DNA of 33,066 nucleotides from ASMP01 sp041484115 (GTDB taxonomy: Archaea; Nanobdellota; Nanobdellia; Pacearchaeales; GW2011-AR1), in the NCBI GenBank assembly GCA_041484115.1, contig JBGPHA010000002.1:1-33066 (forward strand). The letters are read 5' to 3'. The notes beneath the pieces were generated by a model. It saw only the letters and a list, made by a program, of their open reading frames with translations. It did no database searches and was not told the DNA's origin. Positions 7,469-16,034 of the stretch are shown here, one piece after another. The position numbers and the translations under genes were made by a program. Within the stretch, counting starts at the first letter, position 1, and each line of letters starts with the position of its first letter.

Positions 7469-7488
7469 TGTTTAGCACTAATACTCAA

Positions 7489-7806
7489 ATGAAAGGAATA
7501 GTGAAGTATGCCATAATCAACTCTTTAGGAACAGCGATCTATATAACACTCATCGTATCTTTTATTTACTCATTAGGAAATTTTTTTCCAGGGCCAGATA
7601 AGAAGACAATCCTTATACCAGTTGCAATGCTGATGCTTTTCGTCTTTTCAGCAGCTGTTACAGGATTTCTAGTTTTGGGCCGCCCAGTAATTTGGTATTT
7701 GAACGGAAAAAAGAGAGAAGCTCTTTCATTACTCTTTTATACTTTAGGCATTTTTTTAATTATAATATTTATTGTTTTCTTTTTTCTTATCATACTGGTT
7801 AATTAG
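7489..7806 (+). CDS. Small integral membrane protein, three TM segments
   Basis: About 105 aa, starting MKGIVKYAIINSLGTA. Three hydrophobic segments are visible: around residues 9-28, 42-64 (ILIPVAMLMLFVFSAAVTGFL) and 80-103 (the very hydrophobic Phe/Ile-rich C-terminus). A polar loop with KK separates the first two segments, and a basic loop NGKKREAL separates the last two. There is no catalytic or metal motif. Similar short membrane proteins occur widely in DPANN genomes as I recall, but the function is unknown. It is transcribed alone, divergently from rps12, with a leaderless start inferred from the TATA box. Confidence 0.75.
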   Translation: MKGIVKYAIINSLGTAIYITLIVSFIYSLGNFFPGPDKKTILIPVAMLMLFVFSAAVTGFLVLGRPVIWYLNGKKREALSLLFYTLGIFLIIIFIVFFFLIILVN

Positions 7807-7819
7807 AAAAAGGATTTAA

Positions 7820-7827
7820 TTTATATA
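7820..7827 (+). promoter_or_regulatory. TATA box for the 49-aa zinc ribbon
   Basis: TTTATATA is centred 25.5 nt before the ATG at 7849, which gives strong support to this very small gene. Confidence 0.6.
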
Positions 7828-7848
7828 TTTCATTAACTATTCATTTTA

Positions 7849-7998
7849 ATGAAGAGGGTTGTGAGAAAGTGCATAAATAAAAAATGCAAAAATATTTTTG
7901 GTGTTATCCAATTAAAAGATAAAAAAGGTAAGGTAAAATGTCCTTTCTGTGGATATACTAACAAGTTGAGTAAAAAACAGATTAAAGAGTTCTCTTAA
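7849..7998 (+). CDS. 49-aa zinc-ribbon protein
   Basis: A short reading frame from ATG 7849 to TAA 7996-7998. It has two Cys pairs, C8-x4-C13 and C31-x2-C34 in CPFCGY, separated by a basic strand region (FGVIQLKDKKGKVK). This is the layout of a small zinc ribbon, as in archaeal proteins that bind nucleic acid or accompany ribosomes and RNA polymerase. The protein is strongly basic, with roughly 15 Lys/Arg in 49 residues. Its end overlaps the convergent nusA-like gene by four bases. The exact 25.5-nt spacing from a TATA box makes it a credible leaderless gene. Partner and function unknown. Confidence 0.72.
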   Translation: MKRVVRKCINKKCKNIFGVIQLKDKKGKVKCPFCGYTNKLSKKQIKEFS

Positions 7999-8408
7999 GC
8001 AATCCTGAAGTCTCTCCCGAAAAAATCCATAACAATTCTTTGCATTTCAAACAACCTTCTTTTATTCCTACCTATTAATGAGGCCTTGTTTTTTCCTGCC
8101 ACAACAACTATTTCATTATCTTTTATTTCAAAACTTTTTATTGTTAAAGGGCTTATTATTGTTTTTATGAAGTTTCCAGCATCTTCAGCCCCACGAGGAG
8201 CAGCAATTACTCTTATTCTTTTTCCCAATATCTCACTAATTCTTCTTATGTTTCTTCCCCCATCTCCTAAAGCCCTTGAAACCAGCTGCTTTGGAACACA
8301 GAAAATTATATTTTCATTATACTTTAAACAGAAACGTGTTCTTACACCCGTAAAACTTTCAAATAGATTTAGATAACGCATCTCCTGCATGTCAATAATT
8401 TTCACCAT
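7995..8408 (-). CDS. nusA: NusA-like KH-domain transcription factor
   Basis: Archaeal NusA-like proteins consist of two KH RNA-binding domains without the bacterial N-terminal RNAP-binding domain, and the gene normally follows rpoA'' as it does here. At 137 aa it has the usual length. The N-terminal strand-helix MRYLNLFESFTGVR matches the family. KH1 has GDGG at 48-51 in the GxxG loop, and KH2 has a less regular GRNK loop near 113-116 (LIGRNKRRLF). The start is uncertain: ATG at 8408 is given, but a TATA box at about 8414-8424 would favour the ATG at 8390, while another AT-rich box at 8431-8439 would suit 8408. It is separated from rpoA by 76 nt; the L30e gene often found in between is absent. 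Confidence 0.93.
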   Translation of the reverse strand: MVKIIDMQEMRYLNLFESFTGVRTRFCLKYNENIIFCVPKQLVSRALGDGGRNIRRISEILGKRIRVIAAPRGAEDAGNFIKTIISPLTIKSFEIKDNEIVVVAGKNKASLIGRNKRRLFEMQRIVMDFFGRDFRIA

Positions 8409-8484
8409 TTTTTAAATATATAAGTTCAGATAATATTTAGTTATTATTAATACTTTTGTTTTTTAGAATTATTTGTCATCTAAA

Positions 8485-11400
8485 TCACTTGTTTACCTCT
8501 TCAATAACTTCTTTTCTTGCATATTTCTTCTTCGATTCTTCTTTTATTAGAGGACCGACAACCTTTACAAGCAAGCCAGGAAGACCTGTTCCGACAGGAA
8601 CTGGTTGATTGAGGATAACATTTTCAATCACACTTGATAACTGATCTTTGTTTCCCTTTATCGTCGCATTCACAAATTGCTTTACAGGAGTTTCGAAAGT
8701 TGCCCTTGCTAAAATTGAAGATTTCTGCGCAATGATTCCTATCCTTGTTACTCCTTTTACTTCTCCAGTGTTTGTCATAGCATCCGAAACGAGTTTTAGG
8801 TGCCTCTTGTCTATATCTAATCCTTGAGTATTGAGAACTTCCTGAATTTCATTTATTATCAGCTGCCTTGCAGCCTCTATGCCGAAAACATCTGCAACCT
8901 CATGGAGATCGTTTGAAATAAGTTTCTGAGGATTTACTTCTTTCATCTCAAGAACCTTCTTCAAATTGGTTCCCAGAGTCATGGTAATGTAATCACTATC
9001 TCTCTTTACTATGAGAATCTGTTTTACTCCCTTTACCCCTGAAATAATTGTTTTCTTTAATTTTTCTTTGAGCTTGTATATATCCTTGAAACCAAGTTCT
9101 GAGGCACTTATAGATATAGAATCTGTTTTTTCCTTGCTTGCAAATCCGAGTTCCCTAAGCGAATCCACTATTTTTTTCAGGGAAGAGTGACTCTGCCGCA
9201 AACCCTCTTTGTCTATTTTTATATCTATTCTTTTCTCAGAGAAGTCTATGCTTATTTCAGAGGCTATATCGCTTACAGTCACTTCCTTTATTCTCTCTGC
9301 AAAAATCTTGGCATCTTTTTCATTGTTGAATTCTTTTTTCAGGTAAATCTCCATCTTAGGGGAGCTTGGTTTTTTTCTTGCATCAAATATTTCAATGAGT
9401 CTTGGCAGTCCTTGAGTTACCTGCATCTCGGAAACACCTGCGAAGTGGAATGTCCTCAGAACCATCTGTGTTGAAGGTTCTCCGAAACTTTGGGCAGTAA
9501 TTACTCCTATGGCTTCTCCAGCCTCAAGCTTTTCTCCTAGGTGGAGCTTTGAAACATCCATTCCATCGTCACCGTAAATAAACTGTATTATGTTATTGTT
9601 GCTGTCTCTTATTGTTCCGTCATATTCTCTCCTCAAATCTTGAAGTGCGTTTGCAAGTCTTCTGTATAAGTAACCAGATTTAGGAGTTCTAAGAGCAGTA
9701 TCCATCAGGGAAGCCCTTCCTGTTATTGCTTGGAAGAAAAATTCCTCTGGCTTCAGCCCCTTCATGAAAGGGCTTCTTATGAAACCCTTTGCTTTCGGAT
9801 TCAAATCCCCTTTTTTGAAAAAAGAAAGAGTTCTATCGTTATATCCTATATCTATCCTCTTTCCTTCTAAGTCCTGCTGGCCAACGCAGCAAGCCATCTG
9901 TGTTATATTAAGAATATTTCCTCCTCCACCAGACCTTATCATATGCGTGACAGGATTATCCTCTGGGAATTCTGCCTTTACAATTTCTCCTATCTTTGTT
10001 CTTACTTCATTTAGGACTTTGAGGATTTTTATTTCCCTCGACTCTTCAGGGCTTTTTCCCTGAATGACTTCAAGGGTTCCATTGTTATATTCTCCGATTA
10101 TTTCCCTGGCTTTCTCCTCAGCTTTTTTCACAATTTCCTCAGACATGTCAATGACTTTCTGCTCCACATCAAAATCATCGAGAGAAATCGTTATCCCCCT
10201 TGCTGTCAGATAATTCTTTCCAAGGTTGAATGCCTTTCTTATTGTTTCAAAAGCAACGTTTCTTCCGAATTTCTTGTCTATCTCTTTTATGAGCAGACCG
10301 TCTTCATCTCCGAAAAGATTTTTATCGATAATGCCTTTTATTATTTCCCCGTCTTTTATCTTTGTAGATCCCTCAGAAAAATCTATCTTTGGAAGTATCT
10401 TTGAAAAGATTTCTGTTCCTGCAATGCTCTTTTTTGAAATTTCCTCATCTATCCCTGAATTATATAGGAGCTGATTAGCATCTTCTTTTGAAAACTCGTT
10501 CAGTCCTAGAAGATATCCTCCTGTTATTGCATCGCTGATACATCCTATCCAGTTGGTATTGTTTTTTGGGGAAAATAAATTCTTCTTTACTTCGAGAAGA
10601 GTCTTTGCTTCAGCTCTTGCCTCTTCTGTCTGTGGACTGTGTATGTTCATCTCGTCACCATCGAAGTCAGCATTGTAAGGGGTTTTAGCAGCAGGGTGCA
10701 GCCTGAAAGTTCTTCCAGGAAGAACTTTTACATAGTGTGCCATTAGGCTTCCCTTGTGCAGGCTCGGGTGCCTGTTGAACAAAACTATGTCCCCGTTTTC
10801 CATATGTCTTTCCACTTGGTATCCTGAAACAAGCTCGTTAATTATCTCTTCTTTAAGTTCAGGAGTTATTTTTTTCCTTTTTCCATCAGGCCTAATAACA
10901 TAATTTGCACCTGGATATTCTTCTCCGCGTCTTATAACTTTCTTCAATTTTTCTATGTTCAAATCATTCACAGTTTCTGCAACAGTAACAACTCTTGCGA
11001 TTTCGTAAGGAACCCCAACTTCATTGATCTGTATTGAAGGGTCAGGAGATATTACTGTTCTCCCAGAGTAGTTGACTCTTTTACCAGCAAGATTTTTTCT
11101 TATTCTTCCTTCTTTACCCTTTATTCTTTCTGTAATTGTTTTCAATGGCTGCCCGCTTCTGTGTCTTGCAGGAGGAATTCTTGTTACAGTGTTGTCAAAG
11201 AAAGTTGTTACATGAAATTGAAGCAGATCCCAAAGATCTTCTATGATTACTTCTGGAGCTCCTGCATTAAGATTTTCCCACAATCTCTGATTAGCTCTTA
11301 TTATATCTGAAAGCTTATGTGTTAGATCATCTTCGCTCCTCTCTCCCGATTCAAGAATTATGCTCGGTCTTACAGTGACAGGAGGAACTAAAAGAATAGT

Positions 11401-11970
11401 CAGCACTCCCCACTCTGGCCTGAAATAATGTGGGTTCATTGCTATCTTTTTAAGCTCTTCATCAGGAATGCTAACAAGATTCTCTCTTACTTCTGTAGGA
11501 AAGATTCTGCTTTTTCCTCTATAGAAAGTCGTTGGCTTGTCCAGCTTTATTTTTTCCTGTGGTGAATTGCAATGCGGACACTTCTTCACGTCTTTGGCCT
11601 TCTTGATTCTCAGACTAGGAGGATATTTTTCAGTGTCTTTGTCAGAGAGTAGCAATTTTCCACATGCTTTGCAGAAACATCTCAAACCGAGTTCAATCAT
11701 AGGAACATATTTCAGATGAATTACAGAACGAGCAAGGTCTATGCTTCCAGGATGTCCTAAACATTCTTTCAATCTTCCACCGCAAGTTCTGCATCTTACT
11801 CCAGGGTCTATAGCACCCAATCTAAGATCCATCAAACCCCCATCAACAGGATAACCATCTATATCATAAAGTTCAGGAGTCACGATTTTTGCGACAGATA
11901 ATCTTTTTATTTTCTCCGGACTTAACAAAGAAAAGCTTATCTCCTTAATTTTTTTTCTTATTGGTCTCAT
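8485..11970 (-). CDS. rpoA: DNA-directed RNA polymerase, fused A'-A'' subunit
   Basis: The largest catalytic subunit, in one 1161-aa chain; in most Euryarchaeota and Crenarchaeota it is split into A' and A''. Zinc site 1 is C60, C63, C70, H73 and zinc site 2 is C100, C103 with CPHC at 131-134. The catalytic NADFDGDE carries the three Mg-binding aspartates D435, D437 and D439. The A' core ends at GDDGMD (800-805) and the A'' core begins at GEAIGVITAQS (818), so only 12 residues join them. A'' then continues through LRTFHFAG, the DARKKPSSPKM region and the C-terminal TGEVKGVTRIG...ATFETPVKQF. The start at 11970 is one base after the rpoB stop, so the two are cotranscribed. No intein. Confidence 0.98.
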   Translation of the reverse strand: MRPIRKKIKEISFSLLSPEKIKRLSVAKIVTPELYDIDGYPVDGGLMDLRLGAIDPGVRCRTCGGRLKECLGHPGSIDLARSVIHLKYVPMIELGLRCFCKACGKLLLSDKDTEKYPPSLRIKKAKDVKKCPHCNSPQEKIKLDKPTTFYRGKSRIFPTEVRENLVSIPDEELKKIAMNPHYFRPEWGVLTILLVPPVTVRPSIILESGERSEDDLTHKLSDIIRANQRLWENLNAGAPEVIIEDLWDLLQFHVTTFFDNTVTRIPPARHRSGQPLKTITERIKGKEGRIRKNLAGKRVNYSGRTVISPDPSIQINEVGVPYEIARVVTVAETVNDLNIEKLKKVIRRGEEYPGANYVIRPDGKRKKITPELKEEIINELVSGYQVERHMENGDIVLFNRHPSLHKGSLMAHYVKVLPGRTFRLHPAAKTPYNADFDGDEMNIHSPQTEEARAEAKTLLEVKKNLFSPKNNTNWIGCISDAITGGYLLGLNEFSKEDANQLLYNSGIDEEISKKSIAGTEIFSKILPKIDFSEGSTKIKDGEIIKGIIDKNLFGDEDGLLIKEIDKKFGRNVAFETIRKAFNLGKNYLTARGITISLDDFDVEQKVIDMSEEIVKKAEEKAREIIGEYNNGTLEVIQGKSPEESREIKILKVLNEVRTKIGEIVKAEFPEDNPVTHMIRSGGGGNILNITQMACCVGQQDLEGKRIDIGYNDRTLSFFKKGDLNPKAKGFIRSPFMKGLKPEEFFFQAITGRASLMDTALRTPKSGYLYRRLANALQDLRREYDGTIRDSNNNIIQFIYGDDGMDVSKLHLGEKLEAGEAIGVITAQSFGEPSTQMVLRTFHFAGVSEMQVTQGLPRLIEIFDARKKPSSPKMEIYLKKEFNNEKDAKIFAERIKEVTVSDIASEISIDFSEKRIDIKIDKEGLRQSHSSLKKIVDSLRELGFASKEKTDSISISASELGFKDIYKLKEKLKKTIISGVKGVKQILIVKRDSDYITMTLGTNLKKVLEMKEVNPQKLISNDLHEVADVFGIEAARQLIINEIQEVLNTQGLDIDKRHLKLVSDAMTNTGEVKGVTRIGIIAQKSSILARATFETPVKQFVNATIKGNKDQLSSVIENVILNQPVPVGTGLPGLLVKVVGPLIKEESKKKYARKEVIEEVNK

Positions 11971-11971
11971 T

Positions 11972-14900
11972 TTATTCGTATTTATTTTTTAATCCAAATG
12001 CTGTATGAATATGAAGTCCTTGAAGCTCTTCTATGAGAAGCTTGAATGCATAGGAAACTTCCACACTTTCCACTTCTTCTGAATTGCAGAGAGGGCACAC
12101 TGTCTTGTTTCTTATGTTGTCTTCAATTGCCAAAGCTCCGCACCTAGTGCACACATGAAGAATAACTTTGTCAGAATCATATCTTTCTTTTAAAAGCAGA
12201 GAAGCTCCATGGGCAACAATTGCCTGTTGTTCCATTTCTCCAAGCCTTAAAGCTCCGCCACGTGATCTTCCTTCGACAGGCTGTCTTGTCAAAAGTGCAA
12301 TCTTACCAGAAGCTCTTCCGTGAAGCTTGTTTCCTACCATGTATTTCAGTTTCAAATAATAAAGATTTCCAACAAAGATTCTTGCCTGCATTTTCTTCCC
12401 TGTAACACCAGAATACATGGTTTCTTTTCCATCATATCTGAAACCGAGTTCCTCTAGTGACTCTTCCAGTTCTTTTTTATCTGCTCCTGAAAAAGCTGTT
12501 CCATCCATCACTTCTCCTCTAAGGCACCCGACTTTTCCAGCCAGCAATTCCAAAAGATATCCAACAGTCATTCTGCTAGGAAGTCCATGAGGATTAAACA
12601 TTACATCTGGTTTTATGCCTTTGGAAGTGAAAGGAACATCCTCTTCATCTACTATGAGTCCTATGACTCCTTTCTGTCCATGAGAGGTTGCAAACTTGTC
12701 CCCGAGTTCTGGAATTCTCTGGTCTCTAGTTTTAATCTGAACTATCTTATTGCCATCGTCATCTTCTGTTATGAGAACAGCTTCAACAATTCCCTTTTCT
12801 TCCTGTTTCATGGAAACGCTAGATTCTTTCTTTGTTCTTACAGAAATTTCTCTAGCCTCAGAGAGAAATTTAGGAGGGCTGACTTTTCCTATCATTACTT
12901 CTCCTTCTCCAATTTCTGCTTCAGGATAAACTATTCCATCAGCTTCAAGGTGTCTGTAACTCGCCTCTGTTTTGTAACCAGAAGCATCTTTGTCAGGAAT
13001 TACAATCTCGTCTTTTAAACCGCCAGCATAATTCATTTCTACAGCACTATAAGGCCTGAAGTAAAAACTTCTTCCAACTCCTCTTTCAAGGCTCCCTTTG
13101 TTGAACACGAGGGCATCTTCCATGTTATATCCTTCGTGAGTCATTACAGCAACAACTAGATTTTGTCCTGCAGGATATGCTTGTAATGTATCATAAACAA
13201 AACTTCTCACTATCGGTTTCTGGGGATATTGCAGAATAGAAACATCTGTATCCAACCTTGCTAGGTAATTTGCAGCATATAAACCCAAAGCCTGTTTCTG
13301 CGTTTTGGATCCACGATTAAGCCTCGAGCTCTGGTCGTGATTTGAGTAAGGAACAAGAGAAGTTACAACACCAAAAATGTCAGTAGGATCTATCTCAAGA
13401 TGAGTATTTTCAGAAGTTATATCTTTTTCATATAATGAGACAAGAGCTTCTTCCTCTTCTGCAGCATCGAGATATTCTATGACTCCTTCTTTTACTAGGT
13501 CTTTCCATCCCATCTCCCCATGCTCAATTTTTACTAGGTGCTCATTTTTCAGTCTTGAAATTCCATTGTCAACTATTATTAATGGACGTAGAACTCTTCC
13601 CGGTTCTGTTGAAATTATTATTATCTGGAAATTCTCATCATATCTTATGTTCATCTGAATGGGAAGTTCAGACCTTCTTCTCTTTTCCCTAATGCTCTTT
13701 ACAAATTCTCCAGGAGTTTTTATAGAACCTATAAATATACCATTAAAGAAAACTTCTGTGCCTGTTTCTCCTGTTTCCAATGCATCAAGCCCATGAACAG
13801 ATAGGTCTTTCAGGAATTTTTCCTCATCCAAGTCTGTCCTCGTGGAAACTTGACTCAAGATTGCGAGATTTTTTCTCAGCCCGATTTCTGTTCCTTCAGG
13901 AGTTTCTATAGGGCAAAATCTTCCATAATGTGTAGGATGAAGGGTCCTTGCAGCAAAATTTTCTTGATCACTTGGAAGCATAGAGGAAACACGCTGCAGC
14001 TGTGAAATTGTTGCAAGATAATTAGTCTTATCCATGTTCTGTGTTATTCCAGAACGCTCTCCTGTCCAACTTCCTGTGGCAATTGCTGATTCAACCCTAT
14101 GAGAGAAAAGAGTGGACTTTGCTATTATTTTTATTGAGAAAAATTTCTTTCTTTTTGCCGATTTTTGCAGAGAATACTGGATATCTCTTATGAGGATTCC
14201 AAGATTTACTCTGAACAATGTTGCCAGAAGATCTCCTGAAAGTCTCACTCTTTTGTTTGCATAATGGTCTTTGTCTGTTCTTAGTTTTGGATTTTCCTTT
14301 GCAATTAGGAACTGTTTTATCAGCTTGCACAGAGTTACTGCCTTTTTTATCCTATCTTCTTTTTTTTGGCCTATATGTGGGAATAAGTAAGAATCTATCC
14401 TCTGCTTAACACGATCAAGGATTTCTTTTTTCGTGCCTTGTAGGTTTGTTTTTTCAGAAATATAAAGCATTGCGTCCTCTTTTGTTGCTATATTGGAAAA
14501 CTCGTAAAGATTTACAATTACAGAATCTGTTTCCTTTCCTATATATTTAGCAATATCAGATTCTTTTATCAAACCAAGGGCTTTCAAGATAATTATCGCG
14601 GGAACATCCTTAAACTTGCTGAAAGAAACTTCCGTGATTCCTTCTTTGCTCTCTGTTATAAGGACAGGAATTCTGTAAGTTCCTTTTGAAGAAAAAAGCT
14701 TAAGTGTAAGTTCACCTTTTGAATTTGTCTCTACGAAAGGCTGATTTTCTGCAAGGTCTTCTGCCATGACCATAACACGTTCATTACCTTTAATTATGAA
14801 ATATCCTCCAGGATCTAGGGGATCGTGATAGGTTTCTATCAATTGTTCCTTAGACATTCCGTAAGTGTTGCAGACTTTGCTCCTGACCATTATTGGAATT

Positions 14901-15232
14901 TTTCCTATCTCAACAGTTTCTGAGTCTATCTGTTCGTCTTTTTTTACAGTAAGTTCTAGGGTTATAGGAGCAGCATAGGTAAGGTTTCTAAGCTTCGCTT
15001 CGTGCGGAGTTATCAAAGAAGAGCTTCCATCAGCCTCTATTACTTTCGGTCTTCCAAGCCCTATTTTTCCAAGGCTTATCTCAAAATCCTCGTTGCTTAC
15101 GGTTTCAGCTATCTCATTGACGATTTCCTGCATCCTTTTTTCTATGAAGTTATTGAAGGATGTTATATTGCTTTCAACGAGAGAGTGCTCTTCTAGGTAT
15201 TTTTTTACAACTAGGTGTTTTTCGATTTTCAT
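11972..15232 (-). CDS. rpoB: DNA-directed RNA polymerase subunit B (unsplit)
   Basis: The second-largest subunit, 1086 aa and one continuous chain, corresponding to B''+B' of those methanogens and halophiles that split it. Landmarks are the lobe/fork region (RTLHPTHYGRFCPIETPEGTEIG written in parts: RTLHPTHYG, CPIETPEG), the hybrid-binding region (GYNMEDALVFNKG; GDKFATSHGQKGVIG), GGALRLGEME near the C-terminus, and a C-terminal zinc site C1028-x2-C1031 with C1046-x2-C1049. The ATG at 15232 lies 24 nt after the rpoH stop without a clear Shine-Dalgarno. The TATA-like bases in the spacer are weak, so transcription with rpoH is assumed. Length is slightly below the usual archaeal value. Confidence 0.98.
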   Translation of the reverse strand: MKIEKHLVVKKYLEEHSLVESNITSFNNFIEKRMQEIVNEIAETVSNEDFEISLGKIGLGRPKVIEADGSSSLITPHEAKLRNLTYAAPITLELTVKKDEQIDSETVEIGKIPIMVRSKVCNTYGMSKEQLIETYHDPLDPGGYFIIKGNERVMVMAEDLAENQPFVETNSKGELTLKLFSSKGTYRIPVLITESKEGITEVSFSKFKDVPAIIILKALGLIKESDIAKYIGKETDSVIVNLYEFSNIATKEDAMLYISEKTNLQGTKKEILDRVKQRIDSYLFPHIGQKKEDRIKKAVTLCKLIKQFLIAKENPKLRTDKDHYANKRVRLSGDLLATLFRVNLGILIRDIQYSLQKSAKRKKFFSIKIIAKSTLFSHRVESAIATGSWTGERSGITQNMDKTNYLATISQLQRVSSMLPSDQENFAARTLHPTHYGRFCPIETPEGTEIGLRKNLAILSQVSTRTDLDEEKFLKDLSVHGLDALETGETGTEVFFNGIFIGSIKTPGEFVKSIREKRRRSELPIQMNIRYDENFQIIIISTEPGRVLRPLIIVDNGISRLKNEHLVKIEHGEMGWKDLVKEGVIEYLDAAEEEEALVSLYEKDITSENTHLEIDPTDIFGVVTSLVPYSNHDQSSRLNRGSKTQKQALGLYAANYLARLDTDVSILQYPQKPIVRSFVYDTLQAYPAGQNLVVAVMTHEGYNMEDALVFNKGSLERGVGRSFYFRPYSAVEMNYAGGLKDEIVIPDKDASGYKTEASYRHLEADGIVYPEAEIGEGEVMIGKVSPPKFLSEAREISVRTKKESSVSMKQEEKGIVEAVLITEDDDGNKIVQIKTRDQRIPELGDKFATSHGQKGVIGLIVDEEDVPFTSKGIKPDVMFNPHGLPSRMTVGYLLELLAGKVGCLRGEVMDGTAFSGADKKELEESLEELGFRYDGKETMYSGVTGKKMQARIFVGNLYYLKLKYMVGNKLHGRASGKIALLTRQPVEGRSRGGALRLGEMEQQAIVAHGASLLLKERYDSDKVILHVCTRCGALAIEDNIRNKTVCPLCNSEEVESVEVSYAFKLLIEELQGLHIHTAFGLKNKYE

Positions 15233-15256
15233 TTTTTAAGGGGTTTAAATTTTCTT

Positions 15257-15469
15257 TTATACAATGACCCTGTGATAGGCGTTGGTTTTTTCACTTTCAG
15301 GTTCTTTTCTTTCTATCTTGATTATGTCTCCGATAGAGCATTCTTCAGGAAGTCCTGGGTCAGTTGAAAGAATTTTTGGCAGCTGTGCCTTTGAAATATT
15401 CAGACTTTTTAGAAGTTCTTCTTCCTCTTTTTCTTTAAGTTTTATGTGTTTTGGTTGTAGAATGTGCAT
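15257..15469 (-). CDS. rpoH: RNA polymerase subunit H (Rpb5-like)
   Basis: Archaeal RpoH corresponds to the C-terminal domain of eukaryotic Rpb5 and sits at the entry jaw of the polymerase. From ATG 15469 the protein has 70 aa, beginning MHILQPKHIKLKE, with the conserved LNISKAQLPKILSTDP and SIGDIIKIER and ending YHRVIV. This matches the family length of 70-85 aa. The frame extends 37 codons further to a TTG at 15580, but that part has no family match and contains repeated A/T inverted repeats, so it is treated as leader. The gene is the first of rpoH-rpoB-rpoA. A TATA box at about 15588-15595 would give a leader near 98 nt, long for this genome. Confidence 0.92.
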   Translation of the reverse strand: MHILQPKHIKLKEKEEEELLKSLNISKAQLPKILSTDPGLPEECSIGDIIKIERKEPESEKTNAYHRVIV

Positions 15470-15502
15470 ATTTTTCAGGGATTTTGGGTTTACCGACGAG
15501 GA

Positions 15503-15530
15503 ATTTAATTCTTTTGGTAGTGAATTAAAT
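15503..15530 (-). promoter_or_regulatory. Inverted repeat in the rpoH leader
   Basis: The 9-bp arms ATTTAATTC (15503-15511) and GAATTAAAT (15522-15530) are separated by 10 bases, and a related GAATTTAAT recurs at 15546-15554. The repeat lies 34-61 nt upstream of the rpoH ATG. It could be an RNA hairpin in the RNA polymerase operon leader or an operator. Low base complexity means chance is possible. Confidence 0.35.
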
Positions 15531-15587
15531 GAAGCATTAAGGGCCGAATTTAATAACTCTTCAATAATAAAAGATATCAAAATTTGC

Positions 15588-15595
15588 TTTAAAAA
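15588..15595 (-). promoter_or_regulatory. Probable TATA box of the rpoH-rpoB-rpoA operon
   Basis: Minus-strand TTTTTAAA lies in the spacer after the DUF1801 gene. It predicts transcription from about 15566 and a leader of nearly 100 nt. A second weaker candidate, TAAATAGT, lies at 15603-15610. Confidence 0.4.
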
Positions 15596-15647
15596 TGTTT
15601 CTACTATTTAGGCTTTTCCACCAAAAGTCTTGCCAATGATTGTAAAT

Positions 15648-16022
15648 TTATTTTATCGCTCTTTTGGCCTCATTCATTTTTGCTTTTGCTTTTAGAATCT
15701 CTCTTATTACTGTGGTCGGCACTTTTTGATCGAACTTGATTTGTATGGTTTTTTTCCCCGTCATATAACCTTTTTTTTCAAGCATTTCTCGATCTTTACT
15801 TTGTAGTGCGAATGCTAGACCAAAGTCAACGTGGTTCTTGAGTGCGACAAATCCAGCAAGAAGACCGTGATATTTGTAGAAAGGTACTCCCCAGCTTATT
15901 CCTTCTTCTGCCTTTGGAGCAGCTGATTTTATTACCATTCTTAGTTCCCTAAGTTTAGGCTGGGCTTCTTTTTGGGCACTTTTAATGTATTCATCAACGT
16001 TTTTTGCTAAATAGTTTTTCAT
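15648..16022 (-). CDS. DUF1801-family protein
   Basis: A 124-aa protein of the DUF1801/YdhG-like family, known for a small alpha/beta fold and no firm biochemical role; the members include bacterial proteins linked to iron or stress. Recognition rests on NVDEYIKSAQKEAQPKLREL, the central EEGISWGVPFYKY and GLLAGFVALKNHVDFGLAF, and the C-terminal KTIQIKFDQKVPTTVIREIL with a basic tail. It starts at ATG 16022, 12 nt after the stop of the membrane-anchored protein upstream, and no independent TATA box is clear, so the two may be cotranscribed. Function in this organism unknown. Confidence 0.85.
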   Translation of the reverse strand: MKNYLAKNVDEYIKSAQKEAQPKLRELRMVIKSAAPKAEEGISWGVPFYKYHGLLAGFVALKNHVDFGLAFALQSKDREMLEKKGYMTGKKTIQIKFDQKVPTTVIREILKAKAKMNEAKRAIK

Positions 16023-16034
16023 TTTTATAAATTA

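Noticed and set aside
7420..7488. Upstream start at 7420 for the small membrane protein
   Set aside because: That ATG lies within the divergent rps12 TATA box, and a TATA box at 7461-7468 points to the ATG at 7489.
12587..13018. Plus-strand 143-codon open frame opposite rpoB
   Set aside because: It lies fully inside rpoB, has an unnatural Phe/Tyr/Ser-rich composition typical of a complement shadow, and no promoter or motif.
14097..14330. Minus-strand 77-codon frame inside rpoB
   Set aside because: It overlaps rpoB in another frame, is a Lys/Gln-rich shadow, and carries no family signal.
15470..15580. 37-residue N-terminal extension of RpoH from TTG 15580
   Set aside because: The RpoH family match begins at the ATG at 15469 and gives a normal length; the extension has no match and contains inverted repeats. 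Kept open as an alternative.
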